Below are positions 56,452 through 64,000 of a stretch of DNA of 64,000 bases, piece by piece; the stretch's first letter is position 1, and every line of letters begins with the position of its first letter. The stretch is from Paenibacillus peoriae (GTDB lineage Bacteria > Bacillota > Bacilli > Paenibacillales > Paenibacillaceae), in contig NZ_CP092831.1 of NCBI RefSeq assembly GCF_022531965.1, forward strand, positions 1,702,001-1,766,000, read 5' to 3'. The notes beneath the pieces were generated by a model that did not search any database, was not told the DNA's origin, and saw only the letters and a list, made by a program, of their open reading frames with translations. The translations under genes and the position numbers were made by a program.

Positions 56452-57582
56452 TTGCGAGTTTCATCTTACAACGAATATTTGCTATTAAATGATTCTGATG
56501 AGGAAAGTTATTTAATTTATAACAGCTTATCGAATGGATTCGGTGAAATACATAAGGGTTTGTATAATGCCTTAATTCAAAAAGATATGGACTATCTTGA
56601 ACATTGTGCAGAGAAAGAACAATTACTTCAAGGTCAGTTCCTATATGTAGGGCCTATAAAAGAACTAGACCAGATAGAGGAACAGTTCAAAATAGTTAGA
56701 CATCAGAATGAGACCTTGAATTTAACTATTTTGCCTACATTTAGCTGTAATTTTAGATGTTCTTATTGTTTTGAAAATTTGACGTCTAAATCAGGGAAGA
56801 GAGCTTTTTCTCAAAAAATACAGAATGAAATTCTGACTTATATAGAAAAGTCAATTGAAGAATTATATTTTAAACGCATCATTGTGAATTGGACAGGTGG
56901 CGAACCATTACTTGAATTTAAAAATATAACCAGTCTTATGGAGCGTATAAACTTTATCGCTAATGAAAATAAAATATCTATTGATCATTTTATGGTAAGT
57001 AATGGATACTTACTTACACCTGACCGGGCTAAGAAATTGAAAGAATTAGGTGTTAAAAGAATCCAAATTACAATAGATGGATCAAAAAAAAGCCACGATC
57101 AAAGAAGAATATTAGCTAATAAAGAAGGCACTTTTGATAAGATAATAGAAAATATTAATAAATCATGTGAATTTATCCATATTACGATTAGAACAAATGT
57201 GGATTTGGATAATATTCATTTTATGAATGAGTATATGGAATATATGGGGAGGCAACTTTTCAAAGAGAAAGTAAGCATTTATTTTTCAGCAACTACTGAA
57301 TATAGTGCAGGGGGGTGCGTCAGTAACAGCAGTTGTTATGCGAATAAAGATTTTTCAAAGGTAATAATAAAGTTATACGAAAGCGCATTAGAAAAAGGGT
57401 TGAATATATCTTACTATCCTCAGTATGAACCGGTTGCTTGCGCAGCAATCGCAGCTAACTCTATGGTCATTCAGCCAGATGGAGGTATTCAGAAGTGTTG
57501 GAATACTGTTGGAAATAAGAACTATTTAATTGGACATATTAGCGAAAATTTTAGTATTGAACAACTTAATTCAAATGCTTAG
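56452..57582 (+). CDS. Radical SAM peptide maturase with incomplete SPASM domain
   Basis: Protein of 376 residues from a TTG start after GAGGAGG. An N-terminal part of about 85 residues may bind the precursor (RRE-like, inferred). The radical SAM core has Cys99-x3-Cys103-x2-Cys106 (CNFRCSYC) and GGEP at 149-152. Near the end, Cys330-x13-Gly-x4-Cys349 is exactly the first half of a SPASM domain, but the protein stops at residue 376 and the second half (CxxC-x5-C-x3-C) is missing. Adjacent Cys289 and Cys295 might substitute. Either a natural short form or a truncated enzyme. Confidence 0.85.
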   Translation: MRVSSYNEYLLLNDSDEESYLIYNSLSNGFGEIHKGLYNALIQKDMDYLEHCAEKEQLLQGQFLYVGPIKELDQIEEQFKIVRHQNETLNLTILPTFSCNFRCSYCFENLTSKSGKRAFSQKIQNEILTYIEKSIEELYFKRIIVNWTGGEPLLEFKNITSLMERINFIANENKISIDHFMVSNGYLLTPDRAKKLKELGVKRIQITIDGSKKSHDQRRILANKEGTFDKIIENINKSCEFIHITIRTNVDLDNIHFMNEYMEYMGRQLFKEKVSIYFSATTEYSAGGCVSNSSCYANKDFSKVIIKLYESALEKGLNISYYPQYEPVACAAIAANSMVIQPDGGIQKCWNTVGNKNYLIGHISENFSIEQLNSNA

Positions 57583-57656
57583 TTTTAACTTTCGTCATCA
57601 ATAAATCTGGAAAATTTAACTATAGCTATTAATATATTTGAAAGGAGGTGAGTTGA

Positions 57657-57752
57657 ATGCGGTGGATTGTAAAACCTCAAAAAGTAATGAACTCTGTAAC
57701 TCCTGCATTTTGTCTTGTAGATAACAAAAATTCTTGTGTCTTGTATGTTTAA
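57657..57752 (+). CDS. Candidate RiPP precursor peptide, 31 residues
   Basis: Short gene with a perfect AAAGGAGGTGA ribosome-binding site six bases before ATG. The product starts MRWIVKPQKVMN, has a Thr-Pro at 15-16, Cys19 within PAFCLVD and Cys27 within KNSCVLYV, and ends at Val31. Two cysteines in the C-terminal half and a basic N-terminal half fit a leader/core layout for a radical SAM enzyme forming thioether links. It lies directly after the maturase gene and before a hairpin. Product structure and activity are unknown. Not a member of any family I can name with confidence. Confidence 0.7.
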   Translation: MRWIVKPQKVMNSVTPAFCLVDNKNSCVLYV

Positions 57753-57770
57753 ACAAAATCTTCTGTATTA

Positions 57771-57796
57771 CCGCCTGTTTTTTACTAAACAGGCGG
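57771..57796 (+). terminator. Hairpin after precursor peptide
   Basis: CCGCCTGTTT pairs perfectly with AAACAGGCGG around a 6-base loop; only a weak T tract (CTATTTC) follows. Position and strength fit a partial terminator that raises precursor mRNA over the downstream genes. Confidence 0.75.
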
Positions 57797-57821
57797 CTAT
57801 TTCATTGAAAAGGGGCTTAAT

Positions 57822-58601
57822 ATGTTATTTTCTCATATATTTAAAGTAGAAATCAAAAGACATTTTATGGTGTTTGCTATTCTTACGATCTTAAGCGGTA
57901 TATTTAGTCTTCATTTTTTAATTAATAATCATCAACAATTAGCATTCTCTTATCTACTAATCAATATGGTTATAGGGATATTGATACCCATTTACATATT
58001 TATGGACTTTTACAATGAGTTTTTTATAGGAAAAATGACACTTAATCATATGCTACCACTCAAAACATCAAGTCTATTTTTTATTAAATCAATAGTATTT
58101 TTAATTGGAATTATGGTTGTATGGGGGGCAACTCTCATAGAGATTTTTCTTAATCCGCAAGGGTTATACTTAACGCGCATTGTGCAGTCAACTAGTCCTT
58201 CCGAAGGTATTTTATATTTATTTTGCTCAAAGTTTTTTGGAATGTTAAGTGGGCTTTCATTGATGGGGTTTGCAATCTCTTTAGCAAAATGGGTGAGTAA
58301 AAAGGTAGCGACAGGTCACCTATTGATTGCCTTTATTTTTATTGCAGTAATCGGCTTTCAATTTGCTTTAATAATAAAAGGGTCTTGGCATTGGAGCATT
58401 GGAACATCATCACTAGAATCTTTTAAACAGTACGCCAATATGCTTACAATAAGTACCTTTTCCAATCGACCAACCTTTCCCGACATTAAAGAAACAATTC
58501 ATTGGGATTCAGTAGTAATGAATGTAATTGTTACAATAATTTCAGGAAGTTTTGCAGCTTTACTATTTAATTCAAAAAGGTACGAAATTTATGGTAAATA
58601 A
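57822..58601 (+). CDS. ABC-2-type permease of the peptide cluster
   Basis: Protein of 259 residues with about six membrane segments (for example LLINMVIGILIPIYIFM and LLIAFIFIAVIGFQFALI) and a polar loop of about 45 residues before the last one. AAGGGG precedes ATG. Together with the ATPase at 55742 it should form a second transporter, perhaps for immunity. AT-rich like the rest of the block. Confidence 0.8.
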   Translation: MLFSHIFKVEIKRHFMVFAILTILSGIFSLHFLINNHQQLAFSYLLINMVIGILIPIYIFMDFYNEFFIGKMTLNHMLPLKTSSLFFIKSIVFLIGIMVVWGATLIEIFLNPQGLYLTRIVQSTSPSEGILYLFCSKFFGMLSGLSLMGFAISLAKWVSKKVATGHLLIAFIFIAVIGFQFALIIKGSWHWSIGTSSLESFKQYANMLTISTFSNRPTFPDIKETIHWDSVVMNVIVTIISGSFAALLFNSKRYEIYGK

Positions 58602-58650
58602 ATTGGTTTACATTCAGTGAGCCTTTATTTTAGCTCTAGGAGGCAAGGGG

Positions 58651-59262
58651 GTGATCGATATAAATACCATTGTAATCATAGAAAATCAATTGACTTGGCA
58701 AAATAAACTCAAAGTATGGATTGAGCCGGAAAAGGACATGTATGCATTTTTTTTTAGATCGTATACTGATTTTATTGAAAAAGGTATATTTGAGGATTAG
58801 CAACTATTAGTTTGTGATATAGAATTAATCAGTTTGGATGAGCTGGAGCCCATATACAGAAGAGATCGGCCAATAATAATAAGCATTTCAAACCATAAGT
58901 CTCCCAAAATAAAGCAGTTATTGAAACTTGGCATCTCCGGCATTGTGTATAAGACAGCTACATCGGCACAATTGATGCGGACCATTCGTAATGCTTTAGA
59001 TGGATTGGCTACGTTACCAATGGAATTATTTCAAAGCTTACATACCATTCCAGAATATGATGATATATTAATCAGCCCTAAGGAACGCTCAATTCTAGAA
59101 GGGTTAGCACTAGGAAAAAGCAACAAAGAGCTAGCAGCCCTTTTATATGTTAGCCAGAGGACAGTCGAATATCATTTGACACATATATTTAGTAAATTCA
59201 ATGTTCATACAAGAACTGAGGCCGTAATGGCAGCTAAGTCTAAAGGAATAATTCATATGTGA
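58651..59262 (+). pseudogene. LuxR-type regulator interrupted by an in-frame amber codon
   Basis: GTG 58651 follows AGGAGG. The frame runs 49 codons to TAG at 58798-58800, then continues in the same frame to 59262; without the stop it would encode about 203 residues. Before the stop is a receiver-like first half (TIVIIENQ); after it comes a strand LLVCDIEL, the rest of the receiver, and an intact LuxR helix-turn-helix (ISPKERSILEGLALGKSNKELAALLYVSQRTVEYHLTHIFSKF). The downstream part could also be made alone from an internal start such as ATG 58834. Loss of function, readthrough or sequence error are all possible. Confidence 0.75.
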
Positions 59263-59286
59263 ATACCTTTTTCTGAAGGCAGGAAA

Positions 59287-61008
59287 ATGACTTTATTTCT
59301 ATTTAAATATAAATATAGGTTTTTTGTAGTCATTTTTATGATCAGTCTCGCTAGTTTGCTCGATATTTATCTAGCCTTTATATTCAAAAGTTTAATAGAC
59401 ACCGCCACATCGCAGGGGGAAAAGCAGTTTATTGAAATTTCCTTAATTGCAATAGGCTTCATTATAATTAACTCTCTCGTAAAAATGTTTTCCAATTTAT
59501 CGCAATCTTCTTATCTCTGTAAGACGGTGTTGCTTTTAAAAGAGATTGTTTTCCAACATATTCTATATAAAGACCATTCTCAGTTTACTTCAAACCATAG
59601 TGCAAAGTACATTTCGATCATGAATAATGATATTAAAATGATTGAGGATGATTACTTAAAAAATATATTTTCTTTGACCAGTACAGGAGTTTCGTTTTTG
59701 GCGGCTCTTTTTGCTATGTTTGTTTTGAGTCCTAATATTGTTGTTATATTACTTTTACTTACACTAATATCTATTTTAATTCCACGTATTTTTGAAAAAA
59801 AAATCCGAGCTGGAAAACGAAATATTGCAGATGCTTTAGAAAAATTTACGATAAAAATAAATGATGTTTTTTCTGGATTTGCTGTTATTAAAAGCTATGG
59901 AGTAGAGCAACATGTGGAGCAGCAATTTAGTTTGAATAATACTGTCGTTGAAAATAATAAGTATTTATTTTTTAAATTAAATGCTTATGTAAGCTCATTG
60001 AGCGATGTATTTGGCGGAGTAATGTTTATCTCTGTATTTCTTGTTGGCAGTTTTTTATCAATTCGAGGAGCTATCACACTAGGTACTATGATCGCTTGTG
60101 TACAGTTGACTAATAAAGTTGTCAATCCAGTATATATGAGTATTCAATATATAACTCAAATTAGGGCATTGCGTGATATTTCGGCTAAAATATTAGAAAT
60201 TTTACACGAAGATCAGGATGGTAACCAATATATAAAAAAAACATCAATAGAACACTCTGTTCGTTTTACAAATGTGAGCTTTGGTTATGCCCGAAATCAC
60301 CTAAATTTACATGATATTAACATGGTTTTGAATAAAGGGGGAAAATATGCCCTTGTAGGGCCTAGCGGGTCTGGAAAGTCTACTTTGCTTAAGCTCCTAA
60401 TGAAACAATATGATGATTATGATGGAATTATTTATGTAGATGATTTGGATTTAAAGTTCATATCTGCTGAGGATTGGTGTCGGTTAGAATCGGTTGTGCA
60501 GCAAGACGTTTTTTTATTCGATAGCAGTATTAAAGAAAATATTACAATGTATCAATCGTTCCAAGATGAGATTCTTTCCAATGTGATAAGTGCCTCTGGG
60601 CTTAATAAACTTATCGATAAATTGCCTTATGGTTTGGACACACAGATTGGTGAAAAAGGAGGGAGGCTATCAGGGGGAGAAAAACAAAGAATTGCGATTG
60701 CCAGAACCTTAATTAGGCAAACACCGTTATTACTCCTTGATGAAGCAACTTCATCTTTGGATAGTGAAACGGTGAATGCCATTGAAGAGGTGATATTAGG
60801 TCTCGAAACTATTACATGTTTGGTAGTAACGCATCGTTTGTCTAAAGCTGCATTGCAGAAATATGATAAGATATTTGTTATGTCAGATGGAAGAGTAGTA
60901 GAAGAAGGTTCCTTTGATTATTTAATAGAGAATAAAGGTCATTTTTATCATTTATATAAATTTGTAAATGATTCTTCAATAAATCAGACACAACCTATAT
61001 ATACTTGA
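59287..61008 (+). CDS. ABC exporter (fused membrane and ATPase domains)
   Basis: Protein of 573 residues: six membrane helices in residues 1-310 and an ATPase with Walker A GPSGSGKSTLL, Q-loop, signature RLSGGEKQRI, Walker B LLLLDEATSSLD and H-loop VVTHRLS. No N-terminal C39 peptidase domain is present, so it exports without cleaving a leader. Likely exporter of the 31-residue peptide product or a self-protection pump. GGCAGG precedes the ATG. Last gene of the AT-rich block. Confidence 0.9.
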   Translation: MTLFLFKYKYRFFVVIFMISLASLLDIYLAFIFKSLIDTATSQGEKQFIEISLIAIGFIIINSLVKMFSNLSQSSYLCKTVLLLKEIVFQHILYKDHSQFTSNHSAKYISIMNNDIKMIEDDYLKNIFSLTSTGVSFLAALFAMFVLSPNIVVILLLLTLISILIPRIFEKKIRAGKRNIADALEKFTIKINDVFSGFAVIKSYGVEQHVEQQFSLNNTVVENNKYLFFKLNAYVSSLSDVFGGVMFISVFLVGSFLSIRGAITLGTMIACVQLTNKVVNPVYMSIQYITQIRALRDISAKILEILHEDQDGNQYIKKTSIEHSVRFTNVSFGYARNHLNLHDINMVLNKGGKYALVGPSGSGKSTLLKLLMKQYDDYDGIIYVDDLDLKFISAEDWCRLESVVQQDVFLFDSSIKENITMYQSFQDEILSNVISASGLNKLIDKLPYGLDTQIGEKGGRLSGGEKQRIAIARTLIRQTPLLLLDEATSSLDSETVNAIEEVILGLETITCLVVTHRLSKAALQKYDKIFVMSDGRVVEEGSFDYLIENKGHFYHLYKFVNDSSINQTQPIYT

Positions 61009-61050
61009 TTTCACGATTTAACTATAGTTAGTTCTACACCCTTTTTTGAT

Positions 61051-61380
61051 CTACCCCATCCATAAAAGTCGAACTACAGCCATACTCACAATACCGACAA
61101 CGACGGTAGCCAGCAGGTTTTTGCTCCACAAGGCGGTCACTAGCGTTGGAAAGACAGCCATAAGCACTTGCCCATTAAAAGTGACGGAGGTCTCGGTTCG
61201 GACGAGTAGATTTTCCATCACGAGTGCAGTGAAAATACAAATAGGAATATAGGAAAGCCATTGTAGCACTGGCTTGGGTAGCGCCAGCCTTTGCAGCACG
61301 ACAAAGGGAATGATCCTTGGGATCGCCGTGACAATCATGGCACCGATAATGATATACAGGACATGGGGATTAATGTTCAT
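61051..61380 (-). CDS. azlD: Branched-chain amino acid exporter small subunit
   Basis: Protein of 109 residues with about four membrane helices (VLYIIIGAMIVTAIPRIIPFVV and others). AzlD is the small partner of AzlC. The frame extends to 61485, but ATG 61380 overlaps the azlC stop (ATGA), the usual coupling. Confidence 0.9.
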   Translation of the reverse strand: MNINPHVLYIIIGAMIVTAIPRIIPFVVLQRLALPKPVLQWLSYIPICIFTALVMENLLVRTETSVTFNGQVLMAVFPTLVTALWSKNLLATVVVGIVSMAVVRLLWMG

Positions 61381-62102
61381 TTGTCGGTTAACACTCCAAT
61401 CGTTGCGGTGATCATGGTCGCTACAATGACAGCAATATGTGACGGCACCCACCAGGACAAAGGGTACATCAGAACAGCCATACATAGCACAAGCAGCAGA
61501 CGATGCTTGAGTTTGGAGGTATGGACACTTTGGAGCTGGGAAATGAGTAGGGCAAGAAACATCGCAGGCAAGGCAAAATCCAGACCAAAAACCTCCGGTC
61601 GGGAAATCCAGTTTCCGAGAATCCCTCCTGCCACACAGGATGCAATCCAGGCGAGATAAGCTGTAATATTAAGCCCGTTCATCCAACGGTCACTGACCTG
61701 TCCGCCTTTAGCCAATTTATCAGACGCTACCCCAAAGGATTCGTCCGTCAAAAGAACGCCGATACCTATGTTTTTCCATAGTGAATATTTAGAAAAGTAA
61801 GGAGCCAGCGACGCACTTAACAGCAGGTGGCGGGCATTTACAATGAATGTCGTTAAAATAATGACGGATGGAGGACTGGCTACAGCCAGCATTGAGCACA
61901 TAATAAACTGGGAGGCTCCTGCATATACAAGCGCCGACATCAGGGCAATTTCCATGGTGCTAACCCCTGACGAAGCGCCCACAATCCCTGCCGCGAACCC
62001 AACGCATACATAACCAAGCAATGTAGGAATGCAATCTTTAACCCCTTGTAAAAAGCTGAGTGAATCGTGCTTGGTTCCGCTCAACTCCGAAGCTATGGAC
62101 AT
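61377..62102 (-). CDS. azlC: Branched-chain amino acid exporter large subunit
   Basis: Protein of 241 residues with a soluble N-terminus of about 20 residues and several membrane helices. Typical AzlC segments are ALMSALVYAGASQF and NARHLLLSASLAPY. With AzlD it exports branched-chain amino acids or azaleucine. It has its own promoter; no azlB (Lrp) gene is adjacent. Confidence 0.92.
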   Translation of the reverse strand: MSIASELSGTKHDSLSFLQGVKDCIPTLLGYVCVGFAAGIVGASSGVSTMEIALMSALVYAGASQFIMCSMLAVASPPSVIILTTFIVNARHLLLSASLAPYFSKYSLWKNIGIGVLLTDESFGVASDKLAKGGQVSDRWMNGLNITAYLAWIASCVAGGILGNWISRPEVFGLDFALPAMFLALLISQLQSVHTSKLKHRLLLVLCMAVLMYPLSWWVPSHIAVIVATMITATIGVLTDK

Positions 62103-62136
62103 TTTAACCTTACCCCCAGTGTATAAATTTTATAAT

Positions 62137-62165
62137 AGTATATAACGGAAGTTATGAAGTATCAA
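62137..62165 (-). promoter_or_regulatory. Sigma-A promoter for azlCD
   Basis: On the minus strand, TTGATA and TATACT with a 17-bp spacer in an AT-rich stretch just before azlC. Confidence 0.65.
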
Positions 62166-62368
62166 TATATTATACAATTGTATGTTATATTGAATAATCC
62201 TTAAAAAGCTGTTTGATTTACTATGACAACCCAAAGAAGACTATGTATTTACCAAAAAGCTTCGCTCGTGTTCCGGTTGCAGACGATTTGGCAGCAGCCA
62301 GCATCCAAAAGCGGTGTTCAAATCGGATGTGTTCATACAAGGACTGTTTTGACTGAATGGGGAGTTCG

Positions 62369-62415
62369 TAAAAAAAGGGTGTCCCAGTCAGTTCATGACT
62401 TATGGGACAACCCTA
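62369..62415 (-). terminator. Terminator of the MFS gene
   Basis: AGGGTGTCCCA pairs with TGGGACAACCCT; the A run on the plus strand gives a T run on the minus strand. Confidence 0.85.
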
Positions 62416-62425
62416 AGATGGTGAC

Positions 62426-63664
62426 TTATATAAGCTCCTGCCGTTTTTTCAGATATCTGTAGAGAATAATTCCCGAGACCGCGCAGATGGCTGCGCATAG
62501 ACCGATAACTCCATATCCCGCCTGGAGCCCGCGCAACATGCCAAGCTCAGTAGTTGCGCCGTAGACTATCTTGACCCCTTCGATTACCCAGCCGATCACA
62601 TAGTTGCCAATGACACTACCTATACCCATCAGCGTGACGACGAACGTAATAGCTGTATCACTGTCCTTCGGATATCTCCGTGCTATGAACGCCATCACGG
62701 TCGGATAGATCATTGCAATGCCTGCACCCGATACGGCAAAGAGAAACGCCAGTCTCTCCCCACCCGCGATTGCTGCGAACGTACATATCGCTGAGAAGGC
62801 GGAGAATAGAATCGTCGAAAGCACAAACCCCATCCGGTCAGTGAGCGGACCAAGCAACAGGCGCCCCAACGAGAAGGTAAGAAAGAACGCTGAGAGCATG
62901 CTGGACGCCTTCACCGTACTCCATGAATACGCTTTCTCTAAGAAGTTGACTAGCCAGCCCCCAACTGCGAGCTCAGAGACTACCCCAAACGACAGGATCA
63001 TTACCATCATCCAGAGTGCCGGATCGCGGGTTAGGGTCTTGAGTGAGGTCCGTTCCTCATGCTGCAGATCGTCTCCCGGGAAGGTACTGAGCAGCGCGGC
63101 CACAATCGGCAGCAGGCAGAGCGACAACATAGCCAGATACATCCCCCGCCAGTCCAGCGTATGTCCAAATACCGTCAGTGACATGACTCCCGTCGCCAGC
63201 AAAGGGGCGACTGTTGAGCTGAGCCCATAGAAAAAGTGGGACAAATTCATCATCGTGCCGGTATTTTTCACAAAAATCCTCGCCCCCAAAATGGCGAGCG
63301 CAATCTCCAGCATGCCGTTCCCAATATACATCAAGAAGTAGGACGAGGCGAAGAAAGGATACGTGTGCGACAGATAGATGAACACTCCCGAGATGATCAT
63401 GGAAGCAAAGGAAATGATGCTGACCGCCTTGATTCCCCACTTACGGACAAGAACGGCGGTGAACGAGCAGGCAATCAAATAACCAAGTGCGTTTAGAGAC
63501 AACAATGTTCCGAGCTGCTGTTCATCCAGATTGAAGTCGAATTGAATGCGTGGAATAGCAGGGCCTTTAATATTTTCCGAGATGCCAAATACAATAAAGC
63601 CAATAAAAATTGTCGCCAGCTGCATCGTGTACATGTAACGGGACTTGCGGGTTTGCGGATTCAA
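62426..63664 (-). CDS. Major facilitator superfamily transporter
   Basis: Protein of 412 residues with twelve membrane helices and the loop-2/3 motif VLVRKWGIKAV, and GPLTDRMGF between helices 8 and 9. It resembles sugar or fosmidomycin-like efflux members, but no substrate can be named. The gene is more GC-rich than the AT-rich block beside it. AGGAGGG precedes the start codon. Confidence 0.85.
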   Translation of the reverse strand: MNPQTRKSRYMYTMQLATIFIGFIVFGISENIKGPAIPRIQFDFNLDEQQLGTLLSLNALGYLIACSFTAVLVRKWGIKAVSIISFASMIISGVFIYLSHTYPFFASSYFLMYIGNGMLEIALAILGARIFVKNTGTMMNLSHFFYGLSSTVAPLLATGVMSLTVFGHTLDWRGMYLAMLSLCLLPIVAALLSTFPGDDLQHEERTSLKTLTRDPALWMMVMILSFGVVSELAVGGWLVNFLEKAYSWSTVKASSMLSAFFLTFSLGRLLLGPLTDRMGFVLSTILFSAFSAICTFAAIAGGERLAFLFAVSGAGIAMIYPTVMAFIARRYPKDSDTAITFVVTLMGIGSVIGNYVIGWVIEGVKIVYGATTELGMLRGLQAGYGVIGLCAAICAVSGIILYRYLKKRQELI

Positions 63665-64000
63665 ATTTAGTCCCTCCTAGATAGTCAACGTTGGTTTTCT
63701 CACCTGTTGGGTGTTCAGGGACGGAAAAGTCATAGGATAGCAGCCCTCCTTCAGGATATTACAATGGTTTTCAAAAACGTTTTAATAAGTGAAGTTTAAG
63801 GACATTTATATTCAATGTCAAATGTTTTTATTGGCATGTTGAAGTTAACGAGGAACCTGACCATATTACAGTAAATTATAGCATGCCTACTTCCCGTTTA
63901 AGCCTTGTATATACCTTGATAGGCTTCTATATATAGCGAACACACAGTCTTTTGTGTATTCTTCTTATATAGACTTTTGGATACAAGGAGGCATCGTCCG
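63665..64000. other. Control region between MFS gene and a gene beyond the window
   Basis: Plus strand: TTGTAT and TATATA with 17 bp between (63905-63933), an ACACA/TGTGT inverted repeat (63940-63957), and AAGGAGG at 63985-63991 with no start codon yet. The next gene therefore begins just past the window, divergent from the MFS gene. Confidence 0.55.

Larger units (their letters stand above)
62103..62425. other. Intergenic region between azlC and the MFS gene
   Basis: Contains the azlC promoter near 62137-62165 and the terminator of the MFS gene. The small plus-strand frame at 62223-62462 runs through that terminator and has no ribosome-binding site; not a gene. Confidence 0.6.

Noticed and set aside
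58741..58760. Frameshift in the T run of the broken regulator
   Set aside because: Frame is the same on both sides of the run and of the TAG; the lesion is a stop codon, not a frameshift.
62223..62462. 79-codon plus-strand frame beside the MFS gene
   Set aside because: Runs through a strong minus-strand terminator and into the convergent gene.
63760..63800. CcpA (cre) site before the MFS gene
   Set aside because: AAAACGTTTT is palindromic, but the flanks do not fit the cre consensus well enough.

Overview
The window looks like a chromosomal stretch of a spore-forming, low-to-moderate GC Firmicute, most likely a Paenibacillus of the P. polymyxa type. This is inferred from gene content, not from a database match. 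The basis is strong Shine-Dalgarno sites (AAGGAGG), frequent TTG/GTG starts, an S-box riboswitch, a consensus sigma-G promoter, and many sporulation genes: Spo0E-like phosphatase, YtxC, gamma-type SASP, AbrB-like regulator, PrkA, YhbH, SpoVR and CotS-like kinases. No tRNA, rRNA, CRISPR array, insertion sequence or replication origin was seen.

Layout. 0-7.5 kb: aminotransferase, Spo0E-like protein, lipoprotein, cobalamin adenosyltransferase, a fused RluA pseudouridine synthase/ArsC-Spx protein, a stand-alone 5'-3' exonuclease, a ROK sugar kinase and an HRDC protein. 7.5-12.7 kb: CorA, then a methionine block (SAM riboswitch, terminator, metA, metI, metC). MetA carries Glu111, which points to acetyl-CoA use and fits MetI as the next enzyme. 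13-17.7 kb: mqnC (menaquinone), a YitT protein behind an 11-codon upstream ORF, and the KhtTU K+/H+ antiporter. 17.9-24 kb: YtxC, 3D-domain protein, gamma-SASP, and an HtrA protease with a CssRS-like two-component system. 24-30 kb: ispH, aroF, glnA (GSI-beta type), serC with an upstream GlnR-type box, and trmL. 30-37.5 kb: AbrB-like regulator with a Spo0A box, a NAGPA-type glycosidase, a LuxR-type regulator with an aminotransferase, a DUF2161 protein and prkA. 37.8-51 kb: arylamine N-acetyltransferase, two CotS-like kinases, a YkoGHIJ-like two-component/PepSY operon, a regulator/kinase/beta-propeller lipoprotein operon, and spoVR-yhbH.

51.2-61.0 kb is the accessory part. A two-component system and a LanFEG-like three-gene ABC transporter come first. 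Next is a visibly AT-rich block: an ABC ATPase, a radical SAM protein with only half a SPASM domain, a 31-residue two-cysteine peptide with a perfect ribosome-binding site, a hairpin, an ABC-2 permease, a LuxR-type regulator broken by an in-frame amber codon, and an ABC exporter. I read this as an undescribed or partly decayed radical-SAM RiPP (ribosomally made, modified peptide) cluster. The 10-mer TGTTTACTTT lies in both the LanFEG promoter region and the RiPP promoter region, so the two units may share a regulator.

The right end holds azlCD, an MFS transporter, and the promoter and ribosome-binding site of a gene that starts beyond the window.
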